From Janthinobacterium sp. 67 (GTDB taxonomy: Bacteria > Pseudomonadota > Gammaproteobacteria > Burkholderiales > Burkholderiaceae_D), in NCBI RefSeq assembly GCF_002797895.1, contig NZ_PGES01000001.1, positions 1,302,001 to 1,366,000 of the forward strand: a stretch of 64,000 nt of DNA, in the 5' to 3' direction. A program made the position numbers and the translations under genes. Below are positions 1 to 7,243 of this stretch, one piece after another. Under the pieces are notes generated by a model. The model saw only the letters and a program-made list of their open reading frames with translations. It was not told the origin of the DNA and did no database searches. How positions within the stretch are numbered: the first letter of the stretch is position 1; each line of letters begins with the position of its first letter.

Positions 1-172
1 TGTGCTTCTTGGCCATCGGCTTTTTCATGCCGTCCTTGCCCATCGCATCCTTGTGCATGGCATCGGCCGAAGCGTCCTTGGCCATCGGCTCTTTTTTCAT
101 GGCGTCCTGGGCGAAAGCGGCGCCCGACATGAGGATGGCGGAAGCGATGATGGCGGTGATGGTGGTTTTCAT
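1..172 (-). CDS. Pentapeptide MXKDX-repeat protein (partial, C-terminus outside window)
   Basis: The gene starts at 172 and runs off the left edge, so only 57 codons are visible. The first 22 residues form a signal peptide (MKTTITAIIASAILMSGAAFA, cleaved before QDAMKK). The mature part is a run of degenerate MxKDx units (MKKEP, MAKDA, MHKDA, MGKDG, MKKP, MAKKH), typical of the MXKDX family of small secreted proteins of unknown function. It lies 83 bp downstream of the molybdoenzyme gene in the same orientation and is probably the last visible member of that operon. The call rests on the repeats. No biochemical role can be assigned. Confidence 0.8.
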   Translation of the reverse strand, partial: MKTTITAIIASAILMSGAAFAQDAMKKEPMAKDASADAMHKDAMGKDGMKKPMAKKH

Positions 173-255
173 GATAGGTCCTTGTCTCAGTGTGGGATGG
201 GCGAGATTGCCCGGTGGTAAAGCTGTTGCTGTGCTACAGGTGTTGCCAAAAGTGT

Positions 256-1026
256 TCAAGAGCCGCCAAACCAGTTGTAGCCCTGATTTTCCCAATACCC
301 TCCCGGATACGTATTCGTCACGAAAATGGCCTGGATGTGTTTGGGGTTCTTGTAGCCCAGCTTGGTCGGCATGCGCAGTTTCATCGGGTAGCCATACTTG
401 GGCGGCAATTCCTGGCCGTCGTAGCTCAGGGCCATGATGGTTTGCGGATGCAGGGCCGTGGCCATGTCGATGCTCGTAAAATAATCATCGGCGCACTTGA
501 AGCCGATATATTTCGCCGTCGTGTCGGCGCCCACCCGCTTGAGGAAATGGGAAAACGGCACGCCGCCCCACTTGCCGATGGCGCTCCAGCCTTCCACGCA
601 GATGTGGCGCGTGACTTGCGTTTCCTGCGGCAAGGCGCGCAGTTGCGGCAAGGTCCACGCTTTCTTGTCGGCGATCAAGCCGCTCAATTCCAGGCGCCAG
701 GCCTCGCCATCGACCTCTTCCACTTCATCCTCGCCGTAATAGGCGTTGAAGGGAAACGGCCGCGTGATCATCGAGTCGGGATACGTGGGCGCCAGCTTGC
801 TCGGGTCGAACAGCCATCCCTGCACCCGGTCGTTCATGCGCGACACCGCCGTCAAAGCCGTTTCGATGCCGGACGGGTCGCTGGCGTTGCAGCCCGTCAG
901 CAGGGACAGGCCGCCCAGGGTCAGGCTGCGCTGCAGGAACAGGCGCCGCGACGGCTGTTTAATCTGACGCAAGGCGTCGGCCAGCATGGCCTGGCCCTGC
1001 TCTTGCACGATGATGGTTTTTTTCAT
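256..1026 (-). CDS. Molybdopterin-dependent oxidoreductase, sulfite-oxidase/MsrP fold
   Basis: A protein of 256 residues from the MKKTI start (an in-frame ATG two codons earlier is possible). A lipobox-like or Tat-like N-terminus (QPSRRLFLQRSLTLGGLSLLTGC, shown here only in outline: twin arginine followed by a hydrophobic stretch and Cys) suggests export and possible lipidation. The central part has the oxidoreductase molybdopterin-binding signature, with RHICVEGWSAIGKWGGVPF containing the likely molybdenum-ligand Cys. The C-terminus YPGGYWENQGYNWFGG is typical of this family. The cytochrome b gene lies directly upstream (10 bp gap), so electrons could pass between quinones and this enzyme, as in MsrPQ. 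The substrate is unknown; methionine sulfoxide repair or another S/N-oxide is possible. Confidence 0.85.
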   Translation of the reverse strand: MKKTIIVQEQGQAMLADALRQIKQPSRRLFLQRSLTLGGLSLLTGCNASDPSGIETALTAVSRMNDRVQGWLFDPSKLAPTYPDSMITRPFPFNAYYGEDEVEEVDGEAWRLELSGLIADKKAWTLPQLRALPQETQVTRHICVEGWSAIGKWGGVPFSHFLKRVGADTTAKYIGFKCADDYFTSIDMATALHPQTIMALSYDGQELPPKYGYPMKLRMPTKLGYKNPKHIQAIFVTNTYPGGYWENQGYNWFGGS

Positions 1027-1036
1027 GCTCATCTCC

Positions 1037-1633
1037 TTAGCGGCCGCGCAGCATGGCGACCAGGGTGCGCGGCACCAGCGCCACCATCAGCAGGTGCACG
1101 CCGACAAAGCCCACCAGCAGCGCCATGGCGATGAAGTGGACCCTGCGCGCGCTCTCGTAGCCGCCCAGCAGCTCGCGCAAGATGGGAAACTGCACGGATT
1201 TCCACAGCACCAGGCCGGACAGCACCAGCACGATGCAGTCGAGCATGACGAACAGGTAGGCGGCGCGCTGTACCATGTTGTAGTGGCGCGGGTCCGCGTG
1301 GGCCAGCTTGCCCTTCAGCGCGGCCGCAAAATCGGCCAGCAGCGCGCGCGGCGACAAGGGAAAGAACTGGCGCCGCAGCCGTCCCGAGACGATGTTAATC
1401 AGCAGATACAGCAAGCCATTGGCCACCAGCAGCCACATGGCGGCGAAATGCCACTGCAGGGCGCCGCCCAGCCAGCCGCCCAGGGTCAGGGTGCGCGGCA
1501 GCTCGAACGGGAAGAATGGCGCCGCGTTATAGATGCGCCAGCCGCTGGTCGCCAGCACCACGACGGCCACGGCATTGAGCCAGTGCGTGATGCGCAGCCA
1601 GGCGGGGTGGATCACGTTTGCTTGCCCGTTCAT
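1037..1633 (-). CDS. Cytochrome b561/b6-type integral membrane subunit
   Basis: 198 residues with about four hydrophobic segments and histidines suited to b-type haem ligation (RITHWLNAVAVVVLATSGW near residue 15, LQWHFAAMWLL near 60, VHFIAMALLVGFVGVHLL near 165). This is the usual pattern of cytochrome b561-like subunits that anchor and reduce a periplasmic partner. The start at 1633 overlaps the stop of the DUF1223 gene (ATGTGATG), indicating translational coupling. The downstream neighbour is the molybdoenzyme, so it is most likely that enzyme's membrane electron donor. Longer upstream extensions of the frame lie inside the DUF1223 gene and were rejected. Confidence 0.85.
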   Translation of the reverse strand: MNGQANVIHPAWLRITHWLNAVAVVVLATSGWRIYNAAPFFPFELPRTLTLGGWLGGALQWHFAAMWLLVANGLLYLLINIVSGRLRRQFFPLSPRALLADFAAALKGKLAHADPRHYNMVQRAAYLFVMLDCIVLVLSGLVLWKSVQFPILRELLGGYESARRVHFIAMALLVGFVGVHLLMVALVPRTLVAMLRGR

Positions 1634-2439
1634 CACATCGCTCCCTTCGCGCAGGATGCCGTGCTGACGGCTTGCAGGATGGCGCTGCTGTCGGCCCGCT
1701 GCACGAAGGCCACCACTTGCAGCTGTTCCGGACGCCAACTGGCGGGCAGCTTGACTTCGCGGCGCAGCAGGGCGCGGCCTTGCGCCAGCGCAACCGGTCC
1801 CAGCCACAGGCGCACGGCCGCATCGTGCTGCAGGGTGGCGCCCCGGTTTTCGCCGCGCAGCACCTTGGACACGATGGCGCTTTCGCTGATGGCCACATAT
1901 AGCTGGCCGCCCGTCCGCGCATCCGGCGCGCTGGCATCAGCTTCCAGCAGCAGCTTGCTACCCGGCCCCGGCGTGGCGGACAGGTCAATCTTGACGGGCG
2001 CGGCGGTCGCGTTGATGCGGCGGATGGCGGATGGCAGCTGCCTATCCCAGCTGCGCAATTCCGTGCCGCCCACGAAGAACTGCGGCGTATAGGCCACGTG
2101 GCGCGGCTGGTGGCGCAGCAGTTCGGCCTGGCGCGCATCGAATTGCGCCTGCGCCAGCGGGTCCGTCCAGCCGATCTGGTCCCAGTAGGTGACGTGCAAG
2201 GCCAGCGGCACGATCAGGCTGGCCACTCCCGCTTCCTTGCGCAAGGCGCTCAGGCGCTGGTCGGCGGGCGGACAACTGGAGCAGCCTTCGCTGCTGTAGA
2301 GTTCCACCAGGGCCGCCGTCTGCGGCCCGCTTTGCACGGCGCAGCGCTGGCCGGCCGCCATTTGCGCCATGGCCGGGGCGACCACGGCCATGCTCAGGAC
2401 GGGTAAAAGCAGTGTTGCAAGGCGGTGCTTGATGTCCAT
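1633..2439 (-). CDS. DUF1223 thioredoxin-fold secreted protein
   Basis: 268 residues. A signal peptide ends near residue 25 (AVVAPAMA). The conserved DUF1223 motif VELYSSEGCSSCPPAD follows at about residues 45-60, giving a CxxC-like pair in a thioredoxin-like fold, and later YTPQFFVGG. Family members are periplasmic or secreted and of unsettled function. This is the first gene of the minus-strand operon, preceded by a leader with three 14-bp repeats and the sigma-F-like promoter. Co-occurrence with a molybdenum reductase and its cytochrome fits a thiol or oxidative-stress role, which is inference. Confidence 0.85.
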   Translation of the reverse strand: MDIKHRLATLLLPVLSMAVVAPAMAQMAAGQRCAVQSGPQTAALVELYSSEGCSSCPPADQRLSALRKEAGVASLIVPLALHVTYWDQIGWTDPLAQAQFDARQAELLRHQPRHVAYTPQFFVGGTELRSWDRQLPSAIRRINATAAPVKIDLSATPGPGSKLLLEADASAPDARTGGQLYVAISESAIVSKVLRGENRGATLQHDAAVRLWLGPVALAQGRALLRREVKLPASWRPEQLQVVAFVQRADSSAILQAVSTASCAKGAM

Positions 2440-2457
2440 GGTCTTTAGCCGGTATAT

Positions 2458-2499
2458 TGAAATAAGAAGCGTGAAATAAGAAGCGTGAATTAAGAAGCG
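2458..2499. repeat. Three tandem 14-bp repeats in the leader of the DUF1223 operon
   Basis: Two identical units of TGAAATAAGAAGCG (2458-2471 and 2472-2485) and a third with one mismatch (2486-2499, TGAATTAAGAAGCG). They lie between the predicted promoter at 2514-2539 and the DUF1223 start at 2439, so on the minus strand they would be transcribed as part of the 5' untranslated leader. No ribosome-binding consensus is in the unit. Confidence 0.9.
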
Positions 2500-2513
2500 T
2501 GCTTGCCTGTCAA

Positions 2514-2539
2514 TTCGCCGCGATGGCCGGATTGGTTAC
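2514..2539 (-). promoter_or_regulatory. SigF-type ECF promoter, GTAACC-N16-CGAA
   Basis: On the minus strand the sequence reads GTAACC (2534-2539), sixteen bases, then CGAA (2514-2517). This is an exact match to the GTAACC-N16-CGAA consensus described for the SigF regulon of Caulobacter crescentus. It sits 75 bp upstream of the DUF1223 start and points into the DUF1223-cytochrome-molybdoenzyme genes. The divergent gene is the ECF sigma factor paired with an NrsF-type anti-sigma, which makes the assignment coherent. Confidence 0.75.
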
Positions 2540-2597
2540 AGCCACCCTCCCATATTTTTGAATTTATTTTTTTCAACGCCTGTCACCAAAGGCCTGC

Positions 2598-3188
2598 ATG
2601 CAACGAATACCTGTAAGCAAACACCTGCATGGCACGGAATTGCGGCTGCATGGCCTGATGCTGCGCGGGCTCGATGGCGATGCGGCGGCCTACCGCAGTT
2701 TTTTGCAGGCAAGCAGCCAGCACTTGCGCGCGTTTTTCCGGCGCCGCCTGCAGCGCTGGCCGGACGAGGTGGAAGACCTGGTGCAGGAGTGTCTGCTGGC
2801 CATCCACAACCAGCGCCTGACGTATGACACGGGCGTGCCGCTGACGTCGTGGATTCATGCGATCGCGCGCTATAAATTGATCGACTGGCTGCGCCGGCAT
2901 GGGCGGCGCGAGGCGCAGCACTTGCCGTACGACGAAGAAGATAGCGCGCAAGAACTGTTTTCCAGCGCCGATGCCGAGGCTGCCGAGGCCAGCCGCGACC
3001 TGGGCAAGCTGCTGGCCACCTTGCCGGCGCAGCAGCGCGGCGCCATCGTGCATACCAAGCTCGACGGCTGGTCCGTGCGCGACACGGCGGCCGCCATGGG
3101 CATTTCGGAAGCGAGCGTCAAAGTGGCCGTGCATCGCGGCTTGAAGGCACTGGCGGCCAATTTAAGAATTGAAGGAAACACACCATGA
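2598..3188 (+). CDS. ECF sigma factor of the SigF/NrsF type
   Basis: 196 residues. Sigma region 2 is at about residues 25-95 (DEVEDLVQECLLAIHNQR, then TSWIHAIARYKLIDWLRRHGRR) and region 4 at about 130-185 (LPAQQRGAIVHTKLDGWSVRDTAAAMGISEASVKVAVHRGLKAL). An AAAGG ribosome-binding sequence precedes the ATG at 2598 by five bases. The stop overlaps the start of the DUF1109 anti-sigma gene by 4 bp (ATGA), the normal layout for an ECF/anti-sigma pair. The likely target is the divergent operon with the GTAACC-N16-CGAA promoter. In Caulobacter the equivalent pair responds to chromate, cadmium or copper-like stress; whether that holds here is unknown. Confidence 0.9.
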   Translation: MQRIPVSKHLHGTELRLHGLMLRGLDGDAAAYRSFLQASSQHLRAFFRRRLQRWPDEVEDLVQECLLAIHNQRLTYDTGVPLTSWIHAIARYKLIDWLRRHGRREAQHLPYDEEDSAQELFSSADAEAAEASRDLGKLLATLPAQQRGAIVHTKLDGWSVRDTAAAMGISEASVKVAVHRGLKALAANLRIEGNTP

Positions 3189-3832
3189 AAACCGATGACT
3201 TGATCGCCATGCTGGCCAGCGGCCCCGACGTGGCAGCCGCGTCGCCGCCGGGCACGCACTGGCGCGATGCAGGCACCCTGGGCGCGGGCCTGCTGGCCAG
3301 CGTGGCGCTGATGGCCATGCTGCTGGGCGTGCGGCCCAACCTGGAACAACTGGCCCTGCTGCCCGATTTCTGGATCAAGGTTGGTTTCGTCATCTGCCTC
3401 TCCCTGGCGGCCTGGCACGTCAGCCGCCGCCTGTGCATGCCGGGCGCCGCTACACGCGCCCTGCCCCTGCTGCTCGCCATGCCCCTGCTGCTGATGTGGG
3501 CGCTGGGCGCCATCATCGTGCAGGAAGCCCCGCCAGAACAACGCGCCGAGCTGTTCTGGGGCGCCACCTGGCGCAGCTGCCCCTTGCTGATCGCCCTGCT
3601 GTCGCTGCCCATCCTGGCCGCCGTGCTGCGCCTGATGCGCCAACTGGCGCCCACGCGTTTGCGCCTGGCCGGCGCGGCCGCCGGTTTTGCCGCCGGCGCC
3701 ATGGCGGCCCTCGTCTACTGCCTGCACTGCCCGGAGCTGGCCGCCAGCTTCGTCGGCGTCTGGTACGTGCTGGGCATGCTGGTGCCAACGGCCATCGGCT
3801 CGGCCATCGGCCCGAAAGTGCTGGCCTGGTAA
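3185..3832 (+). CDS. DUF1109/NrsF-family membrane anti-sigma factor
   Basis: 215 residues with six predicted membrane segments (about 28-48, 60-78, 90-110, 122-145, 158-178, 188-208), matching DUF1109/NrsF proteins in length and topology. Cysteines are conserved in style: C85 in the second loop, C132, and the pair in VYCLHCPE near residue 180. NrsF proteins use periplasm-facing cysteines to sense metals or oxidants and hold their sigma factor at the membrane. The 4-bp overlap with the sigma gene supports this partnership. The ATG at 3185 is favoured by the ATGA overlap. Confidence 0.88.
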   Translation: MKTDDLIAMLASGPDVAAASPPGTHWRDAGTLGAGLLASVALMAMLLGVRPNLEQLALLPDFWIKVGFVICLSLAAWHVSRRLCMPGAATRALPLLLAMPLLLMWALGAIIVQEAPPEQRAELFWGATWRSCPLLIALLSLPILAAVLRLMRQLAPTRLRLAGAAAGFAAGAMAALVYCLHCPELAASFVGVWYVLGMLVPTAIGSAIGPKVLAW

Positions 3833-4206
3833 GCGCACTGTCCCCGCAAGCGGGGCGCCGGTCAAGCGGGTTTCGAGCGTCTATCGCCTCCATACCCGCA
3901 TACTCACGCATTCCCACGCGCTCCTGCCCGCCTTCGCATACGCATTGACATAGCGCAACAGGCTATCGCCATCACTGGCGCAGCTGTCTGTTCTTGTCCA
4001 CAAAATATTTATTCCTGACCAGGAGCAATAAGCACGTAGATTCGACCTCGTGCGCCAGCCCCCTGACGATCAACGGCCGTTCATTCCGCTGCCCAAAAAT
4101 AATTTGCAAGGAATGAATCCGATCGTGCTGGCGCCCCGTACAACTGATGCAGCCCCGTAATTTCCACCAGTTCCGTCACTGCGCATAACAATCAGGGAGA
4201 ATCGAC
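3833..4206. other. Intergenic region upstream of the DUF4331 operon (374 bp)
   Basis: No convincing gene is present. The stretch holds the 3' end of the sigma operon and the promoter region of the next operon. A TTGACA hexamer occurs at about 3946, but no good -10 follows at 16-18 bp. No GTAACC-N16-CGAA box was found, so the DUF4331 operon is not obviously controlled by the neighbouring sigma factor. An AGGGAGA ribosome-binding site lies just before 4207. Confidence 0.5.
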
Positions 4207-5706
4207 ATGTCATTGTTACACTCGAAAACCGCACTGGGCGCCGCCCTCCTGGGCAACCTGCTGGCCTTGGCCCTCGCGCCATCGGCCTACGCTTCCAGCC
4301 ACCGCGAAGCGCCGTTCATCACGCAAAACCCCAAGGTCGACGCCACCGACTTCTATATGTTCCGCAGCTATGAAACGGGACGCGGGGCCTACACCACGCT
4401 GGTGGCCGACTATATTCCCCTGCAGGATGCCTACGGCGGCCCGAATTACTTCGCCATGGACCCGAACGCGCTGTACGAAATTCATATCGACAACAATGGC
4501 GACGGCAAGGAAGACCTCACCTTCCAGTTCCGCTTCACCAACACGATCAAGGATGGCCAGTTCACCGTGGGCGGCAAGAAAGTCTCGATTCCGCTCGTCA
4601 TCAACGGCGGCGCCATCGACACCGTCAACCCGGCCGGCCTGAACGTGCGCGAAACCTATAGCGTGACCGTGGTGCGGGGCGACCGCCGCACGGGCATGCG
4701 CAGCAGCGTGACCAACGCCACGGGCGGCGGCACGACCTTCGACAAGCCCGTCGACTACATCGGCACCAAGGCCATCCCCAACTATGCCGCGTATGCCGCG
4801 CAACACGTCTACACGGTGAATATCCCCGGCTGCGCCACGCCGGCGCGCCTGTTCGTCGGCCAGCGCAAGGACCCGTTCGTCGTGAACCTGGGCGAAACGT
4901 TCGACTTGATCAACATCAAGGCGCCCGCCACGGAGTTTGCCGCGAATGCGGAGTCGGCCGCCAAGGATGACCTGGCCCGGAAAAACGTCACGGCCATCGA
5001 GATGGAAGTGCCGACCGCCTGCCTGACGGCGGGCAGCGATCCCGTCATCGGCGGCTGGACCACGGCCAGCCTGCGCCAGGGCCGTTTGCTGAACCCCGCG
5101 CCGGGCACCACCACCGCGGCGTCGAAGGAAGGCGGCGCCTGGGTGCAAGTGTCGCGCCTGGGCATGCCGCTGGTCAATGAACTGGTGATCGGCCTGAAGG
5201 ACAAGGACCGCTTCAACGCCAGCAAGCCGTCGGGCGACGCGCAATTTGCCGATTACGTCACCAACCCCACGGCGCCAGCCCTCGTGGAAGTGCTGTTCGG
5301 CTCGGCAGGCGCCAAGGCGCCCACCAACTTCCCCCGCAACGACCTGGTCGCCACCTTCCTGACAGGCATCAATGGCGTGAACCAGCCCGTCACCGTGACG
5401 GCCTCGGAAATGCTGCGCCTGAACACCTCGATCGCGGCCACCAACGTCGGTGCGCAAAACCGCCTCGGCGTCATCGGCGGCGATAACGCGGGCTTCCCGA
5501 ACGGCCGCCGCCCCGGCGACGACGTGGTCGACGTGGTCCTGCGCGTGGCCATGGGCAAGCTGTGCACCCTGAACATCGGCTGCGCCCCGGCCGACGCCCC
5601 CGCCGGCGGCCTGCACTTCACGGATGGCGCCTTCCTCGACGAAACGTCGTTCACGGCCGGTTTCCCCTACCTGAAAAATCCCGTGGCCGGTTCGCCGCAG
5701 CTGTAA
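4207..5706 (+). CDS. DUF4331 domain secreted protein
   Basis: 499 residues. A signal peptide ends near residue 28 (APSAYA). It is followed by the hallmark SSHREAPFITQNPKVDATDFY start of DUF4331, which is present in nearly all members. A calcium-loop-like DNNGDGKED segment is near residue 97. Late motifs include GRRPGDDVVDVVLR. The family is exported, widespread in environmental bacteria and without an established activity. It heads an operon with a small lipoprotein (13 bp gap), a TPR protein and a HupE-like membrane protein, an arrangement that suggests one envelope-associated process. A good Shine-Dalgarno (AGGGAGA) supports the start. Confidence 0.9.
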   Translation: MSLLHSKTALGAALLGNLLALALAPSAYASSHREAPFITQNPKVDATDFYMFRSYETGRGAYTTLVADYIPLQDAYGGPNYFAMDPNALYEIHIDNNGDGKEDLTFQFRFTNTIKDGQFTVGGKKVSIPLVINGGAIDTVNPAGLNVRETYSVTVVRGDRRTGMRSSVTNATGGGTTFDKPVDYIGTKAIPNYAAYAAQHVYTVNIPGCATPARLFVGQRKDPFVVNLGETFDLINIKAPATEFAANAESAAKDDLARKNVTAIEMEVPTACLTAGSDPVIGGWTTASLRQGRLLNPAPGTTTAASKEGGAWVQVSRLGMPLVNELVIGLKDKDRFNASKPSGDAQFADYVTNPTAPALVEVLFGSAGAKAPTNFPRNDLVATFLTGINGVNQPVTVTASEMLRLNTSIAATNVGAQNRLGVIGGDNAGFPNGRRPGDDVVDVVLRVAMGKLCTLNIGCAPADAPAGGLHFTDGAFLDETSFTAGFPYLKNPVAGSPQL

Positions 5707-5719
5707 CGAGGAGAACGCG

Positions 5720-5968
5720 ATGAAAAAGCTCTATGCATGCGGCGCCCTGGCGCTCACGGTCCTGCTGGCCGGCTGCGGTGGCGGCGGCAGCAGCCACGGC
5801 GGCGATAATGGCGACGGCGGCGTCAATCCCCCGCCCGTCGTCCTGCTCGACACGTTTTATGTGGCCGTCAGCAACGTCATCCTGACCACCAGCGATGACA
5901 AGGATGGCGTGGCCATCGACGCCATCATGGCGACATCTCCGGAAACTACGGAACCGGTGCCGCTGTAA
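5720..5968 (+). CDS. Small lipoprotein in the DUF4331 operon
   Basis: 82 residues. The N-terminus has a lysine-rich n-region, a hydrophobic core and the lipobox LLAGC at residues 15-19, then a glycine-serine-rich linker, so it should be lipidated and exported. The rest (VVLLDTFYVAVSNVILTTSDD) matches no domain I recognise. An AACGAGGAGAA ribosome-binding sequence lies 8 bp before the ATG, and the gap to DUF4331 is only 13 bp, so it is a genuine operon member. It may be a partner or anchor for the DUF4331 protein, which is inference. Confidence 0.75.
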   Translation: MKKLYACGALALTVLLAGCGGGGSSHGGDNGDGGVNPPPVVLLDTFYVAVSNVILTTSDDKDGVAIDAIMATSPETTEPVPL

Positions 5969-5975
5969 GCCCTGC

Positions 5976-6003
5976 GGGCGCCGGGGGGCTATCCCCGGCG
6001 CCC
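5976..6003 (+). other. Strong 11-bp GC hairpin between lipoprotein and TPR genes
   Basis: GGGCGCCGGGG (5976-5986) and CCCCGGCGCCC (5993-6003) form a perfect 11-bp stem with a 6-nt loop. There is no T-tract, so it is not a classical intrinsic terminator. It may trim or protect the upstream transcript and so set different expression of the first two and last two genes. Confidence 0.7.
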
Positions 6004-6031
6004 GTACCCATTCCCGTCGACGGCGTCCACG

Positions 6032-7243
6032 ATGAAAACACCGATTTCCCTGTTGTGCGCCTGCCTGCCCTTGCTGGCCCTGGCCGCGCCCTACACGCCG
6101 AAAGACGGCAGCGCCGTCATCGAACAGCTGCCGCGCCGCGCCGACGCCACGCAGCTGGCCCTGCGCAGCCTGCGCCAGCAACTCGACGCCAAACCGCAAG
6201 ACCTGGCGCTGGCCAGCGGCCTGGCGCAGCGCTACATTGCCCTGGCCCGCAGCGACACGGATCCGCGCTACCTCGGTTATGCGCAAGCGGCGCTGGCGCC
6301 CTGGTGGCGGCAAGCGGCGCCACCCGTCCCCGTGCGCCTGCTGCGCGCCACCATCTTGCAAAGCACCCACCGTTTCGGCCCCGCGCTGCAGGATCTCGAC
6401 GCCGTCATCGCGCAGGAGCCAGGCAACGGCCAGGCCTGGCTGACGCGCGCCACCGTGCTCACCGTGCAGGGCGACTACGCGAAGGCGACGGCCAGCTGCG
6501 CCCGGCTGTCGGCCTTGACAACGCAGCTCGTCACCGTCACCTGCCTTGCCAACATCGCCAGCGTCACGGGCCGCGCCGCGGCCAGCGAGCGCTTGCTGGA
6601 ACTGACCTTGCAGCGTAGCGCCGGCGCGGCGCCCGAACTGGAAAGCTGGGCAGCAACACTGCTGGCGGAAATGGCCACGCGGCGCGGAGAGTGGGCGCTG
6701 GCCGAAGCCCGCTACACCAAGGCGCTGGCGCAGCAGCCGCGCGACAGCTATCTGCTGGGCGCCTACGCGGATTTCCTGCTCGACCGGCAGCGCCCGCAGG
6801 AAGTCGCCAAGCTGCTGAAAGAGCAGCAGCGCATCGATGCCCTGCTGCTGCGCTACGCGCTGGCCCTGCAGGCGCTGCCCAGCCAGCAGCCGGCCTTCCT
6901 GGCGGCGAAAGCGGAACTGGCAGCCCGCTTCAACGCCGCCATGCAACGGGGCGACACCGTGCACCAGCGCGAACAGGCCCGCTTCGCCCTGTTCTTGCAG
7001 CAGGATATCCCCGTCGCCCTGCAACTGGCGCAGAAAAACTGGGCCATCCAGAAGGAAGTGCCCGACATGCGCATCTTGCTGGAAGCATCGCTGGCCGCGC
7101 GCAACTATGCGGCGGCACAGCCCGTGCTGGCCTGGATCGCGGCCAATGGCGTGGAAGACGTGGCCCTGCAGCGCCTCGTCAGGCAGCTGGGGCCGCAGGA
7201 TGGGCAGAAGATCAGTTTTAACAAGAAAGCGGGGACCCTGTGA
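6032..7243 (+). CDS. TPR-repeat protein with signal peptide
   Basis: 403 residues. A signal peptide ends at about residue 19 (LLALAAP). The rest is alpha-helical and alanine-leucine rich, with TPR-like units. Clear ones are near residues 105-140 (GPALQDLDAVIAQEPGNGQAWLTRATVLTVQGDYAKA) and 205-240 (LLAEMATRRGEWALAEARYTKALAQQPRD). It is likely a periplasmic scaffold. The stop overlaps the HupE-like gene by 4 bp, so both products are probably made together. The role beyond protein-protein contact cannot be read from the sequence. Confidence 0.8.
   Translation: MKTPISLLCACLPLLALAAPYTPKDGSAVIEQLPRRADATQLALRSLRQQLDAKPQDLALASGLAQRYIALARSDTDPRYLGYAQAALAPWWRQAAPPVPVRLLRATILQSTHRFGPALQDLDAVIAQEPGNGQAWLTRATVLTVQGDYAKATASCARLSALTTQLVTVTCLANIASVTGRAAASERLLELTLQRSAGAAPELESWAATLLAEMATRRGEWALAEARYTKALAQQPRDSYLLGAYADFLLDRQRPQEVAKLLKEQQRIDALLLRYALALQALPSQQPAFLAAKAELAARFNAAMQRGDTVHQREQARFALFLQQDIPVALQLAQKNWAIQKEVPDMRILLEASLAARNYAAAQPVLAWIAANGVEDVALQRLVRQLGPQDGQKISFNKKAGTL

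Noticed and set aside
3833..4206. A SigF-type box or ECF promoter driving the DUF4331 operon
   Set aside because: No GTAACC is present on either strand. Weak GGAAT-like matches had no suitable -10 partner.
4216..5616. 466-codon minus-strand frame opposite DUF4331
   Set aside because: Antisense shadow; the plus-strand DUF4331 protein has a signal peptide, family motifs and a Shine-Dalgarno site.
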